Shown: positions 1 to 9,152, counted from the first letter of the stretch. The stretch: 64,000 nt of DNA from Pseudomonas mucoides (GCF_015461845.1 NZ_JACOPW010000003.1:744001-808000); one strand, 5' to 3'. The notes: generated by a model not told the origin, from the letters alone. Program-made: numbers and translations.

Positions 1-818
1 AGCTGGTGGTCAAGGCTGGTCGTAGCCGCTTCACGCTGTCGACCCTGCCGGCCAATGATTTCCCGACAGTGGAAGAAGGCCCGGGCTCGCTGACCTGCAG
101 CCTGGAACAAAGCAAACTGCGTCGTCTGATCGAACGTACCAGCTTCGCCATGGCCCAGCAGGACGTTCGTTATTACCTGAACGGTATGCTGCTTGAAGTT
201 TCGGCCGGGATCATCCGTGCTGTTGCCACCGACGGTCACCGTCTGGCCATGTGTTCGATGCAGGCCGATATCGGTCAGCCGGATCGCCATCAGGTCATCG
301 TTCCGCGCAAGGGTATCCTTGAGCTGGCACGCCTGCTGACCGAACCGGACGGCATCGTCAGCATCGTCCTGGGTCAGCACCACATCCGCGCGACCACCGG
401 CGAGTTCACCTTCACCTCGAAACTGGTCGACGGCAAATTCCCGGATTACGAGCGTGTTCTGCCAAAAGGCGGAGACAAGCTGGTACTCGGCGACCGTCAG
501 GCGCTGCGTGAAGCTTTCAGCCGTACTGCGATTCTGTCCAACGAGAAGTACCGTGGCATCCGTCTGCAACTGGCTAACGGTCAGCTGAAAATCCAGGCGA
601 ACAACCCGGAGCAGGAAGAAGCGGAAGAAGAAGTGGGCGTTGAATACAACGGCGGCAATCTGGAAATCGGCTTCAACGTCAGCTATCTGCTCGACGTACT
701 GGGCGTGATGACCACTGAGCAAGTTCGCCTGATCCTGTCCGATTCCAACAGCAGTGCGCTGGTGCAGGAATCCGACAACGACGACTCGGCTTACGTTGTC
801 ATGCCGATGCGCCTGTAA
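1..818 (+). CDS. dnaN: DNA polymerase III beta subunit (sliding clamp), 5'-truncated
   Basis: Ring-shaped processivity clamp that tethers DNA polymerase III to DNA and recruits other clamp-binding proteins. The reading frame is open from the first base of the window, so the gene starts upstream. About 271 codons are present of the roughly 367 usual in Pseudomonas, so about the first 95 residues are missing. The C-terminus ends in the family-typical MPMRL just before the TAA at 816-818. The second and third clamp domains are present and intact. recF follows after 20 bp on the same strand, the usual dnaA-dnaN-recF-gyrB arrangement beside oriC. Identification is secure; only the start is unknown. 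Confidence 0.98.
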   Translation, partial: LVVKAGRSRFTLSTLPANDFPTVEEGPGSLTCSLEQSKLRRLIERTSFAMAQQDVRYYLNGMLLEVSAGIIRAVATDGHRLAMCSMQADIGQPDRHQVIVPRKGILELARLLTEPDGIVSIVLGQHHIRATTGEFTFTSKLVDGKFPDYERVLPKGGDKLVLGDRQALREAFSRTAILSNEKYRGIRLQLANGQLKIQANNPEQEEAEEEVGVEYNGGNLEIGFNVSYLLDVLGVMTTEQVRLILSDSNSSALVQESDNDDSAYVVMPMRL

Positions 819-838
819 TCATGTTCAGCAGAAGCTAG

Positions 839-1942
839 ATGTCGCTAAGTCGCGTCTCGGTCACCGCGGTGCGCAATTTGCACCCGGTGACCTTCTCCCC
901 CTCCCTCCGAATCAACATTCTTTACGGCGCCAACGGCAGCGGCAAAACCAGTGTTCTGGAAGCCATTCATCTGCTGGGGCTTGCCCGTTCGTTTCGTAGC
1001 AGCCGTCTGTTGCCGGTCATCCAGTACGAGCAATTGGCGTGTACGGTGTTTGGCCAGGTTGAATTGGCTGAGGGTGGACACAGCGCGTTAGGTATTTCAC
1101 GCGACCGTCAGGGCGAATTTCAGATCCGCATCGATGGCCAGAACGCCCGAAGCGCGGCGCAACTGGCGGAGATCCTGCCACTCCAGCTGATCAACCCTGA
1201 CAGTTTCCGCTTGCTTGAAGGCGCGCCGAAGATTCGCCGACAGTTTCTCGACTGGGGCGTATTCCATGTGGAACCGCGATTCATGTCCACCTGGCAGCGC
1301 TTGCAGAAGGCGCTGCGCCAGAGAAACTCTTGGCTGCGACATGGTACACTTGACGCCGTTTCGCAAGCGGTTTGGGACAGGGAACTGTGCCAGGCCAGCG
1401 CTGAAATCGATGAATACCGCCGCGCTTACATCAAAGCCTTGAAACCAGTCTTTGAACAGACCTTGAGCGAACTGGTCGAGCTTGAAGGCTTGACCCTCAG
1501 CTATTACCGAGGCTGGGACAAAGACCGCGAACTGAGTGCCGTACTCGCTGGGTCCCTTCAACGGGACCAGCAAATGGGTCACACCCAGGCCGGACCACAA
1601 CGCGCTGATTTGCGTCTCAGACTGGGCGCACATAATGCCGCGGACATCTTGTCCCGGGGTCAGCAGAAATTGGTGGTCTGTGCATTGCGGATTGCCCAAG
1701 GGCATCTGGTGAGCCAGGCCCGACGCGGACAGTGTATTTATCTGGTGGATGACTTGCCGTCCGAATTGGACGAGCACCACCGACGCGCGCTTTGCCGCTT
1801 GCTGGAAGACTTACGCTGCCAGGTCTTTATCACCTGTGTAGATCACGAATTATTGAGGGAAGGCTGGCAGACGGAAACGCCAGTCGCTTTGTTCCACGTG
1901 GAACAGGGCCGTATCACCCAGACCCACGACCATCGGGAGTGA
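839..1942 (+). CDS. recF: DNA replication and repair protein RecF
   Basis: SMC-like ATPase of the RecFOR pathway that helps load RecA at single-strand gaps. The 367-residue protein has a Walker A site GANGSGKTS at about residues 30-38, an ABC signature-like LSRGQQK at about 273-279, and a Walker B stretch YLVDDLPSELDE near 303. Length matches the Pseudomonas family. It lies 20 bp after dnaN. Its TGA (1940-1942) is only 5 bp before the TTG start of gyrB, so recF and gyrB are very likely co-transcribed and perhaps translationally coupled. Confidence 0.97.
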   Translation: MSLSRVSVTAVRNLHPVTFSPSLRINILYGANGSGKTSVLEAIHLLGLARSFRSSRLLPVIQYEQLACTVFGQVELAEGGHSALGISRDRQGEFQIRIDGQNARSAAQLAEILPLQLINPDSFRLLEGAPKIRRQFLDWGVFHVEPRFMSTWQRLQKALRQRNSWLRHGTLDAVSQAVWDRELCQASAEIDEYRRAYIKALKPVFEQTLSELVELEGLTLSYYRGWDKDRELSAVLAGSLQRDQQMGHTQAGPQRADLRLRLGAHNAADILSRGQQKLVVCALRIAQGHLVSQARRGQCIYLVDDLPSELDEHHRRALCRLLEDLRCQVFITCVDHELLREGWQTETPVALFHVEQGRITQTHDHRE

Positions 1943-1947
1943 AGGCA

Positions 1948-4365
1948 TTGAGCGAAGAAAATACGTACGACTCAACGAGCATTAAAGTGCTGAAAGGCCT
2001 GGATGCCGTACGCAAACGTCCCGGTATGTACATTGGTGACACCGACGATGGCAGCGGTCTGCACCACATGGTGTTCGAAGTGGTCGATAACTCGATCGAC
2101 GAAGCTCTCGCCGGCCACTGCGACGACATCAGCATCATCATTCACCCGGATGAGTCCATCACCGTTCGCGACAACGGCCGTGGCATCCCGGTAGACGTGC
2201 ACAAAGAAGAAGGCGTTTCGGCAGCCGAGGTCATCATGACCGTGCTGCACGCCGGCGGTAAGTTCGACGACAACTCCTACAAAGTATCCGGCGGTCTGCA
2301 CGGTGTAGGTGTGTCGGTAGTGAACGCACTGTCCAAAGAACTGATCCTGACCGTTCGCCGCAGCGGCAAGATCTGGGAACAGACTTACGTCCACGGTGTT
2401 CCGCAAGAGCCGATGAAAATCGTGGGCGAGAGCGAAACCACGGGCACCCAGATCCACTTCAAGCCATCGGCTGAAACCTTCAAGAACATCCACTTCAGCT
2501 GGGACATCCTGGCCAAGCGGATTCGTGAACTGTCATTCCTCAACTCCGGTGTCGGCATCGTCCTCAAGGATGAGCGCAGCGGCAAGGAAGAGCTGTTCAA
2601 GTACGAAGGCGGCCTGCGTGCGTTCGTTGAATACCTGAACACCAACAAGACTGCGGTCAACCAGGTGTTCCACTTCAACATCCAGCGTGAAGACGGCATC
2701 GGCGTTGAAATCGCCCTGCAGTGGAACGACAGCTTCAACGAGAACCTGTTGTGCTTCACCAACAACATTCCACAGCGCGATGGCGGTACTCACCTGGTGG
2801 GTTTCCGTTCCGCACTGACGCGTAACCTGAACACCTACATCGAAGCTGAAGGTCTGGCGAAGAAGCATAAAGTCGCGACCACCGGTGACGATGCCCGCGA
2901 AGGCCTGACCGCGATTATTTCGGTGAAAGTACCGGATCCGAAGTTCAGCTCCCAGACCAAAGACAAGCTGGTTTCTTCCGAAGTGAAGACCGCGGTCGAA
3001 CAGGAAATGGGCAAGTACTTCTCCGACTTCCTGCTGGAAAACCCGAACGAAGCCAAACTGGTCGTTGGCAAGATGATCGACGCGGCACGTGCGCGTGAAG
3101 CGGCGCGTAAAGCCCGTGAAATGACCCGTCGTAAAGGCGCGCTGGATATCGCCGGCCTGCCGGGCAAACTGGCTGACTGCCAGGAAAAAGACCCTGCCCT
3201 GTCCGAACTGTACCTTGTGGAAGGTGACTCTGCTGGCGGCTCCGCCAAGCAGGGACGTAACCGCCGCACCCAGGCTATCCTGCCGCTGAAGGGCAAGATC
3301 CTGAACGTCGAGAAGGCGCGTTTCGACAAGATGATCTCTTCGCAAGAAGTAGGCACCTTGATCACCGCGCTGGGCTGTGGCATCGGCCGCGACGAGTACA
3401 ACATCGACAAGCTGCGTTATCACAACATCATCATCATGACCGATGCTGACGTCGACGGTTCGCACATCCGTACCCTGCTGCTGACCTTCTTCTTCCGTCA
3501 GTTGCCGGAGCTGATCGAGCGTGGCTACATCTACATCGCTCAGCCGCCGCTGTACAAGGTCAAGAAAGGCAAGCAAGAGCAATACATCAAAGACGACGAC
3601 GCCATGGAAGAGTACATGACGCAGTCGGCCCTGGAAGACGCGAGCCTGCACCTGAACGAAGAAGCCCCTGGCATCTCCGGTGAAGCGCTTGAGCGCCTGG
3701 TGAATGACTTCCGTCTGGTGATGAAGACCCTCAAGCGTCTGTCGCGCCTGTATCCACAGGAGCTGACCGAGCACTTCATCTACCTGCCAGCAGTGAGCAT
3801 GGATCAACTGTCCGATCATGCAGCGATGCAGGATTGGCTGGCTCAGTACGAAGTTCGCCTGCGCACCGTCGAGAAGTCTGGCCTGGTCTACAAAGCCAGC
3901 CTGCGTGAAGACCGTGAACGTAACGTCTGGCTGCCAGAGGTCGAACTGATCTCCCACGGCCTGTCGAACTACGTCACCTTCAACCGCGACTTCTTCGGCA
4001 GCAACGATTACCGCACGGTTGTTTCGCTGGGCGCTCAACTGAGCACCTTGTTGGACGACGGTGCGTACATCCAGCGTGGCGAGCGCAAGAAGCCGGTCAC
4101 CGAGTTCAAGGAAGCCCTTGAATGGCTGATGGCTGAAAGCACCAAGCGTCACACCATCCAGCGATACAAAGGTCTGGGCGAGATGAACCCGGATCAGCTG
4201 TGGGAAACCACCATGGACCCAGCACAGCGCCGGATGCTCAAAGTGACTATCGAAGACGCCATTGGCGCAGACCAGATCTTCAACACCCTGATGGGTGATG
4301 CGGTCGAACCTCGCCGTGACTTCATCGAAAGCAACGCCCTGGCGGTTTCCAACCTGGATTTCTGA
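1948..4365 (+). CDS. gyrB: DNA gyrase subunit B
   Basis: ATPase subunit of DNA gyrase, which introduces negative supercoils together with GyrA. I place the start at TTG 1948, giving the family N-terminus MSEENTYDSTSIKVLKG and 805 residues. An in-frame ATG at 1792 would add 52 unrelated residues overlapping recF. A ribosome-binding sequence GGGAGTGAAGG precedes the TTG. Visible features: GHKL ATPase residues EVVDNSIDEA near 37-46, the TOPRIM acidic motif EGDSAGGS near 424, the metal-binding TDADVDGSH near 496, and the C-terminal YKGLGEMNPDQLW near 739. A strong terminator follows at 4386-4418. Confidence 0.98.
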   Translation: MSEENTYDSTSIKVLKGLDAVRKRPGMYIGDTDDGSGLHHMVFEVVDNSIDEALAGHCDDISIIIHPDESITVRDNGRGIPVDVHKEEGVSAAEVIMTVLHAGGKFDDNSYKVSGGLHGVGVSVVNALSKELILTVRRSGKIWEQTYVHGVPQEPMKIVGESETTGTQIHFKPSAETFKNIHFSWDILAKRIRELSFLNSGVGIVLKDERSGKEELFKYEGGLRAFVEYLNTNKTAVNQVFHFNIQREDGIGVEIALQWNDSFNENLLCFTNNIPQRDGGTHLVGFRSALTRNLNTYIEAEGLAKKHKVATTGDDAREGLTAIISVKVPDPKFSSQTKDKLVSSEVKTAVEQEMGKYFSDFLLENPNEAKLVVGKMIDAARAREAARKAREMTRRKGALDIAGLPGKLADCQEKDPALSELYLVEGDSAGGSAKQGRNRRTQAILPLKGKILNVEKARFDKMISSQEVGTLITALGCGIGRDEYNIDKLRYHNIIIMTDADVDGSHIRTLLLTFFFRQLPELIERGYIYIAQPPLYKVKKGKQEQYIKDDDAMEEYMTQSALEDASLHLNEEAPGISGEALERLVNDFRLVMKTLKRLSRLYPQELTEHFIYLPAVSMDQLSDHAAMQDWLAQYEVRLRTVEKSGLVYKASLREDRERNVWLPEVELISHGLSNYVTFNRDFFGSNDYRTVVSLGAQLSTLLDDGAYIQRGERKKPVTEFKEALEWLMAESTKRHTIQRYKGLGEMNPDQLWETTMDPAQRRMLKVTIEDAIGADQIFNTLMGDAVEPRRDFIESNALAVSNLDF

Positions 4366-4385
4366 TCCAGCGAACCTGCCAAACC

Positions 4386-4418
4386 AAAAAAGGCCAACGC
4401 TCAGCGTTGGCCTTTTTT
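4386..4418 (+). terminator. Rho-independent terminator of gyrB
   Basis: Perfect inverted repeat with arms AAAAAAGGCCAACGC and GCGTTGGCCTTTTTT around a TCA loop, 20 bp after the gyrB stop. The flanking A and T runs make it usable in both directions, so it could also stop transcripts leaving the convergent plsC gene. Confidence 0.93.
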
Positions 4419-4505
4419 ATTATCTGCAATTCGTACGGAATCATGCCGAATTACCAGCGTCATTCCCCTTAGTACATAGTGTGGAAAACTGCAAATTTCA
4501 GGCAT

Positions 4506-4536
4506 AAAAAAACCGGCTATATCCGCCGGTTTTTTT
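4506..4536. terminator. Second bidirectional terminator between gyrB and plsC
   Basis: GC-rich stem AACCGGC / GCCGGTT around a 7-base loop, flanked by an A run on the left and a T7 run on the right. It lies between two convergent genes, so it probably ends plsC transcripts from the minus strand and backs up the gyrB terminator. Confidence 0.85.
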
Positions 4537-4660
4537 GCGCCCGAAAAAACTTATGCACCATTTCCTGCGTTTTATGTGTTTAAGAAATATGTATATAAAT
4601 CATTAACTTATAAAACGATATCGCTGTTTTTCGATAAAACGGTACACAGGTTATCCACAG
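4537..4660. other. AT-rich intergenic gap with DnaA box and IHF-like site
   Basis: This gap between convergent genes has no convincing ORF. By my count only 13 of the 60 bases in 4561-4620 are G or C, unlike the surrounding DNA. An exact DnaA box TTATCCACA lies at 4651-4659 and a one-mismatch box TTATGCACC at 4551-4559. A one-mismatch match to the IHF consensus (AATCATTAACTTA) lies at 4598-4610. The layout resembles an origin unwinding region, but no function is shown. Confidence 0.5.
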
Positions 4661-4664
4661 AATC

Positions 4665-5444
4665 TCAGACAGCCACTTGATCCGTCGAAGTCGGTGCCGC
4701 CGGGGCTGCTGGCAGCGACCCCATTTCCCGTTGCATCTGCTCGTTCCAGGCTTGTACCCGGTCGTTCAGATCGGCGATGGCGCGAGGCCCGCTGCCCACG
4801 GCGTACATCGGTTCGCCGATGATTACGGTGATGACACCCTGCTTCTTTGCCCAACCAGTTTTAGGCCAGAACTTGCCCGCATTGTGCGCAATCGGCAGTA
4901 CAGGAAGCTCGGCGTTGACGGCCAACGCGGTGCCACCGCGTGAGAACTTGCCGATGGTGCCAAAAGGAACGCGCGTCCCCTCAGGGAAGATCAGCACCCA
5001 GACACCATCCTTCAGCAGCTCATCGCCCTTCTTTGCCACATGCTTGAGCGCGGCTTTCGGATTGTCGCGGTCGATGGCAATCGGTCGCAGCATGGCCATA
5101 GCCCAGCCGAAGAAAGGTACGTAAAGCAATGAACGCTTGAGCACCTGGCTCAACGGTTCGAAGTAAGCAGAGAGAAAGAACGTCTCCCAGGTGCTCTGGT
5201 GGTTCGATTGAATCACGCAGGGCTGGTCAGGCACGTTCTCGGCGCCCTTCACTTCGTAGCTGATGCCCAGGAACACTTTGCTCAGCCACAAGGCGCAGCG
5301 GCACCAGTACACATTAATGAAGCGATATCGCGCCTTGAACGGCAGAAACGGCGCGATGAAAAAGCTCAGGCTGCACCAAAGCAAAGAGCTGGTGCCCAGC
5401 AACAGATAAAAGAGGAACGTTCTGATGGCCTGCAGTATCGACAT
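4665..5444 (-). CDS. plsC: 1-acyl-sn-glycerol-3-phosphate acyltransferase (PlsC/HdtS family)
   Basis: Converts lysophosphatidic acid to phosphatidic acid at the inner membrane during phospholipid synthesis. The 259-residue protein has hydrophobic N-terminal segments (about 8-34), an HX4E acyltransferase motif NHQSTWE (H82, E87; the family usually has HX4D) and the acyl-acceptor motif FPEGTR at 153-158. The Ala/Pro-rich C-terminus is a typical variable tail. The homologue at this locus in P. fluorescens F113 was described as HdtS, reported to affect acyl-homoserine lactones; whether that activity applies here cannot be read from sequence. It lies 78 bp downstream of gmhB on the same strand, so the two may be co-transcribed. 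Confidence 0.93.
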   Translation of the reverse strand: MSILQAIRTFLFYLLLGTSSLLWCSLSFFIAPFLPFKARYRFINVYWCRCALWLSKVFLGISYEVKGAENVPDQPCVIQSNHQSTWETFFLSAYFEPLSQVLKRSLLYVPFFGWAMAMLRPIAIDRDNPKAALKHVAKKGDELLKDGVWVLIFPEGTRVPFGTIGKFSRGGTALAVNAELPVLPIAHNAGKFWPKTGWAKKQGVITVIIGEPMYAVGSGPRAIADLNDRVQAWNEQMQREMGSLPAAPAAPTSTDQVAV

Positions 5445-5522
5445 GGTGACGTTTACCGTGCGGGCTCTGCCCGTCTATAAGCGCACTCCCGATCAGTCCT
5501 TAATCGGAACAATCGAAGCACT

Positions 5523-6056
5523 TTAATTGTGGATAAGTTCTGCGGCAATCGCCGCCAGATCGTCAAAAATCAAGGTGCCTACCGGTAGGGTCTTGCCGAA
5601 AGTCTTTTCGCCTTTCCCGGTCTTTACCAAAACTGGCTGAGAATCGACGGCTTTGGCGGCTTCCAGGTCACCAAGGCTGTCGCCGACGAACCAGAGATTG
5701 GTCAGCGACACGTTGTAATGCTCGGCGATGGCTTTCAGCATCCCGGGTTTCGGCTTGCGGCAATCGCAGCCGTCGTTCGGCCCGTGCGGGCAATAGACGA
5801 TCAGGCCGACTTCACCGCCCTGCTCCGCCACCAGCGCGCGCAAGCGCTCGTGCATGGCGTCCAGAGTGGCGATGTCGTAATAGCCGCGAGCGATGCCCGA
5901 CTGGTTGGTAGCGACCGCTACCGTCCAGCCGGCCTTGCTCAACTGCGCGATGGCTTCGATCGAACCGGGGAGTGGAATCCACTCCTCCACCGACTTGATG
6001 TAAGCGTCGGAGTCGTAATTGATCACCCCGTCGCGATCGAGAATCAGCAGTTTCAA
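5523..6056 (-). CDS. gmhB: D-glycero-beta-D-manno-heptose-1,7-bisphosphate 7-phosphatase
   Basis: HAD-family phosphatase in the ADP-heptose pathway that supplies the LPS inner core. The 177-residue cytoplasmic protein has the catalytic DRDG motif at residues 7-10 (D7 nucleophile, D9 acid/base). A GmhB-type zinc site is formed by C89, H91, C97 and C99 in CPHGPNDGCDC. The HAD motif GDSLGD follows near 125. It lies 10 bp downstream of glyS on the same strand. The last codons coincide with an exact DnaA box (5528-5536). Identification is firm; some relatives use histidinol phosphate, but the zinc loop and synteny favour GmhB. Confidence 0.94.
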   Translation of the reverse strand: MKLLILDRDGVINYDSDAYIKSVEEWIPLPGSIEAIAQLSKAGWTVAVATNQSGIARGYYDIATLDAMHERLRALVAEQGGEVGLIVYCPHGPNDGCDCRKPKPGMLKAIAEHYNVSLTNLWFVGDSLGDLEAAKAVDSQPVLVKTGKGEKTFGKTLPVGTLIFDDLAAIAAELIHN

Positions 6057-6066
6057 CAGCAGCCCC

Positions 6067-8121
6067 TTAGCTCAGCAGCGAAATATCAGCGACGCCGAGG
6101 AACAGCCCACGCAGACGCGCCAGCAACGCATAACGGTTGGCGCGGACCTTGGCATCTTCCGCGTTGACCATTACCGCTTCGAAGAACGCATCCACCGGCT
6201 CGCGCAAGGCGGCCAGGCGTGCCAGCGATTCGCTGTACTGACGCGCAGCAGCCATCGGCTGGACAGCCTGGTCTGCCTGCTGGATCGCCGAATACAGGGA
6301 AAACTCGTTGGCATTGTCGAAGTACTTGGCTTCAACCACCGTTGGAACGGAGCCTTCGACCTTGCTCAGCAAGTTCGATACGCGCTTGTTCACCGCAGCC
6401 AGGGCCGCGGCTTCCGGCAATTTGCGGAAAGCTTCTACCGCTTGTACACGTTGGTCGAAGTCCAGTGCCGAACCCGGCTTCAGGGCACGCACCGACAGGT
6501 AAGTCGCAACGTCTACACCCTCGTCTTCGTAACGGGCACGCAGACGGTCGAAGACGAACTCCAGCACCGCGTCGTTGAGGCCGGCGGCCTTGATCTTGGC
6601 ACCGAACGCATTCACGGCGAAAGCCACGGCGTCGTTCAGGTCCAGATCGAGTTTCTTGTCGATCAGAATACGCAGCACGCCGAGTGCAGCACGGCGCAAG
6701 GCGTACGGGTCTTTGCTACCCGTTGGCAGCATGCCGATACCGAAAATACCCACCAGCGTGTCCAGCTTGTCGGCGATGGCCACGGCCGCACCGGTCAGGG
6801 TGGTCGGCAGTTCAGCACCGGCACCGCGCGGCATGTACTGCTCGTTCAGCGCCAGGGCGACTTCTTCCGGCTCGCCGTCGTTGAGGGCGTAGTAGTAACC
6901 GGCGACACCTTGCATCTCCGGGAACTCACCGACCATCTCGGTCGCCAGGTCGCACTTGGACAGCAGGCCGGCACGGGAAGCCCATGCAGCGTTGCCGCCA
7001 ATGCGTTGCGCGATGAACGCAGCGAGTTTGGAAACGCGCTCGGCCTTGTCGTAGACGCTGCCGAGTTTTTCCTGGAACACCACGTTTTGCAGGCGCAGGT
7101 TGAAGTCTTCGAGTTTCTGCTTCTTGTCTTGCTTGAAGAAGAACTCGGCGTCGGTCAGGCGTGGGCGAACCACTTTCTCGTTACCGGCGATGATCTGCTG
7201 CGGGTCTTTGCTTTCGATGTTGGCCACGGTAATGAAACGGGGCAGCAACTTGCCATCGGCATCCAGCAGGCAGAAATACTTCTGGTTGTCCTGCATGGTG
7301 GTGATCAGTGCTTCTTGCGGCACATCGAGGAAACGCTCTTCGAACGAGCACACCAGCGGCACTGGCCATTCGACCAGCGCGGTCACTTCGTCGAGCAGCG
7401 CCGGCGGAACAATCGCCGTGCCTTCCTGGCGGGTAGCCAGTTCTTCGGTGCGCTTGCTGATGATGTCGCGACGATCGTTGGCATCGGCCAGGACGTACGC
7501 GGCACGCAAGTCGGCGAGGTAATTGGCCGGCGAGGTGATGCGTACGTTTTGCGGGTGATGGAAGCGGTGACCACGGGAATCACGGCCAGCCTTCTGGGCG
7601 AGGATGGTGCAATCGATGACTTCGTCACCGAGCAGCATCACCAGCCACTGGGTCGGACGAACGAATTCTTCCTTGCGAGCGCCCCAACGCATGCGTTTCG
7701 GGATCGGCATGTCGTTCAGCGAATCTTCGACGATGGTCGGCAGCAGGCTCGCAGTCGGCTTGCCGGCGATGCTTTGGCTGTAACGCAGTTTCGGACCGCT
7801 CTGATCGATTTCGCTCAGCTCGACACCGCACTTCTTGGCAAAACCCAGTGCTGCCTGGGTCGGGTTGCCTTCGACATCGAACGCCGCCTGACGTGGCGGG
7901 CCATCGAGGTTGATGCTGCGATCCGGTTGCTGGGTGGCCAGCGAGGTGATCAGCACGGCCAGGCGACGCGGCGCGGCATAGACCGTTTTGGTCTCGTAGT
8001 TCAGGCCGGCAGCTTGCAGGCCCTTGTCGATACCGGCGAGGAACGCCTCGGCCAGGGTGTTCAGGGCTTTGGGTGGCAGTTCTTCAGTGCCCAGTTCAAC
8101 CAGAAAATCCAGAGCACTCAT
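6067..8121 (-). CDS. glyS: Glycyl-tRNA synthetase beta subunit
   Basis: Large subunit of the bacterial alpha2-beta2 glycyl-tRNA synthetase; it binds tRNA-Gly and is needed for aminoacylation. At 684 residues it has the expected length, and the start MSALDFLVELGTEELPPK is the conserved family N-terminus. The HD-like central part contains GLLSKCDLATEMVGEFPEMQG, and the anticodon-binding DALR-type region lies at the C-terminus. Its ATG overlaps the glyQ stop as ATGA (8118-8121), so the two subunits are probably translationally coupled at equal stoichiometry. gmhB follows after 10 bp. Confidence 0.98.
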   Translation of the reverse strand: MSALDFLVELGTEELPPKALNTLAEAFLAGIDKGLQAAGLNYETKTVYAAPRRLAVLITSLATQQPDRSINLDGPPRQAAFDVEGNPTQAALGFAKKCGVELSEIDQSGPKLRYSQSIAGKPTASLLPTIVEDSLNDMPIPKRMRWGARKEEFVRPTQWLVMLLGDEVIDCTILAQKAGRDSRGHRFHHPQNVRITSPANYLADLRAAYVLADANDRRDIISKRTEELATRQEGTAIVPPALLDEVTALVEWPVPLVCSFEERFLDVPQEALITTMQDNQKYFCLLDADGKLLPRFITVANIESKDPQQIIAGNEKVVRPRLTDAEFFFKQDKKQKLEDFNLRLQNVVFQEKLGSVYDKAERVSKLAAFIAQRIGGNAAWASRAGLLSKCDLATEMVGEFPEMQGVAGYYYALNDGEPEEVALALNEQYMPRGAGAELPTTLTGAAVAIADKLDTLVGIFGIGMLPTGSKDPYALRRAALGVLRILIDKKLDLDLNDAVAFAVNAFGAKIKAAGLNDAVLEFVFDRLRARYEDEGVDVATYLSVRALKPGSALDFDQRVQAVEAFRKLPEAAALAAVNKRVSNLLSKVEGSVPTVVEAKYFDNANEFSLYSAIQQADQAVQPMAAARQYSESLARLAALREPVDAFFEAVMVNAEDAKVRANRYALLARLRGLFLGVADISLLS

Positions 8122-9071
8122 TGTGCAGCCTCCAGCTTGGCCAGTACTTCATCACGCAGGTCCGGGGTCGCCATCGGGAAGCCCAGCTTGGCGCGAGCCA
8201 GCAGGTAGGCTTGCGCAACGGAACGCGCCAGGGTGCGTACACGCAGAATGTATTGCTGACGCGCAGTCACCGAAATTGCCCGGCGCGCATCCAGCAGGTT
8301 GAAGGTATGGGAAGCCTTCAACACCATTTCGTAGCTCGGCAACGGCAGCGGCTGGTCGAGTTCGATCAGGCGCTTGGCTTCGCTTTCATAGAAGTCGAAC
8401 AGTTCGAACAGCTTCTCGACGTTGGCGTGTTCGAAGTTGTAGGTCGACTGCTCCACTTCGTTCTGGTGGAACACGTCGCCATAGGTCACTTTGCCGAACG
8501 GACCGTCAGCCCAGACCAGGTCGTAGACCGAGTCTACGCCTTGCAGGTACATGGCCAGACGCTCCAGACCGTAGGTGATCTCGCCGGTCACCGGGTAGCA
8601 TTCGATGCCGCCCGCTTGCTGGAAGTAAGTGAACTGCGTCACTTCCATGCCGTTGAGCCAGACTTCCCAACCCAGACCCCAGGCGCCCAGGGTCGGCGAT
8701 TCCCAGTTGTCTTCGACGAAGCGAATGTCGTGGACCAACGGGTCCAGGCCGACGTGCTTGAGGGAGCCCAGGTACAGTTCCTGGAAGTTGTCCGGGTTCG
8801 GCTTCAATACCACCTGGAACTGGTAGTAGTGCTGCAGACGGTTCGGGTTTTCGCCGTAGCGGCCGTCAGTCGGGCGACGACTGGGCTGCACATAAGCGGC
8901 GTTCCAGGTTTCCGGGCCAATGGCCCGCAGGAATGTGGCAGTGTGGAAAGTGCCGGCGCCTACTTCCATATCGTAGGGCTGAAGTACCACACAACCTTGC
9001 TCGGCCCAGTATTGCTGGAGCGCGAGGATCAAGTCTTGGAAGGTACGCACGGCTGGCGTAGGCTGGCTCAC
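8118..9071 (-). CDS. glyQ: Glycyl-tRNA synthetase alpha subunit
   Basis: Catalytic class II subunit that activates glycine. I start it at GTG 9071, giving the family N-terminus MSQPTPAVRTFQDLILALQ and 317 residues, close to the about 315 known for Pseudomonas. A longer in-frame start at 9203 would add 44 unconserved residues and run over the divergent tag gene. Conserved stretches include GCVVLQPYDMEVGAGTFH near residue 25 and NWESPTLGAWGLGWEVWLNG near 125. It overlaps glyS by ATGA. The 81-bp gap to tag (9072-9152) must hold divergent promoters. Confidence 0.97.
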   Translation of the reverse strand: MSQPTPAVRTFQDLILALQQYWAEQGCVVLQPYDMEVGAGTFHTATFLRAIGPETWNAAYVQPSRRPTDGRYGENPNRLQHYYQFQVVLKPNPDNFQELYLGSLKHVGLDPLVHDIRFVEDNWESPTLGAWGLGWEVWLNGMEVTQFTYFQQAGGIECYPVTGEITYGLERLAMYLQGVDSVYDLVWADGPFGKVTYGDVFHQNEVEQSTYNFEHANVEKLFELFDFYESEAKRLIELDQPLPLPSYEMVLKASHTFNLLDARRAISVTARQQYILRVRTLARSVAQAYLLARAKLGFPMATPDLRDEVLAKLEAAQ

Positions 9072-9152
9072 GAAATTCACCTGTTTCTTGGGCTGCGATT
9101 TAAAGAGCGGGAGTATACCCGATTCATTGCTGCGCACGCCCCCTGGAGCCTT

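Noticed and set aside
2533..4152. Long open frame antisense to gyrB (about 540 codons)
   Set aside because: It mirrors codons of a GC-rich conserved gene, has no start signals and encodes low-complexity Val/Gln/Arg-rich sequence without a family.
6019..8208. Long open frame antisense to glyS (about 730 codons)
   Set aside because: Complement of a strongly conserved gene with GC-rich third positions; no ribosome-binding site or recognised domain.
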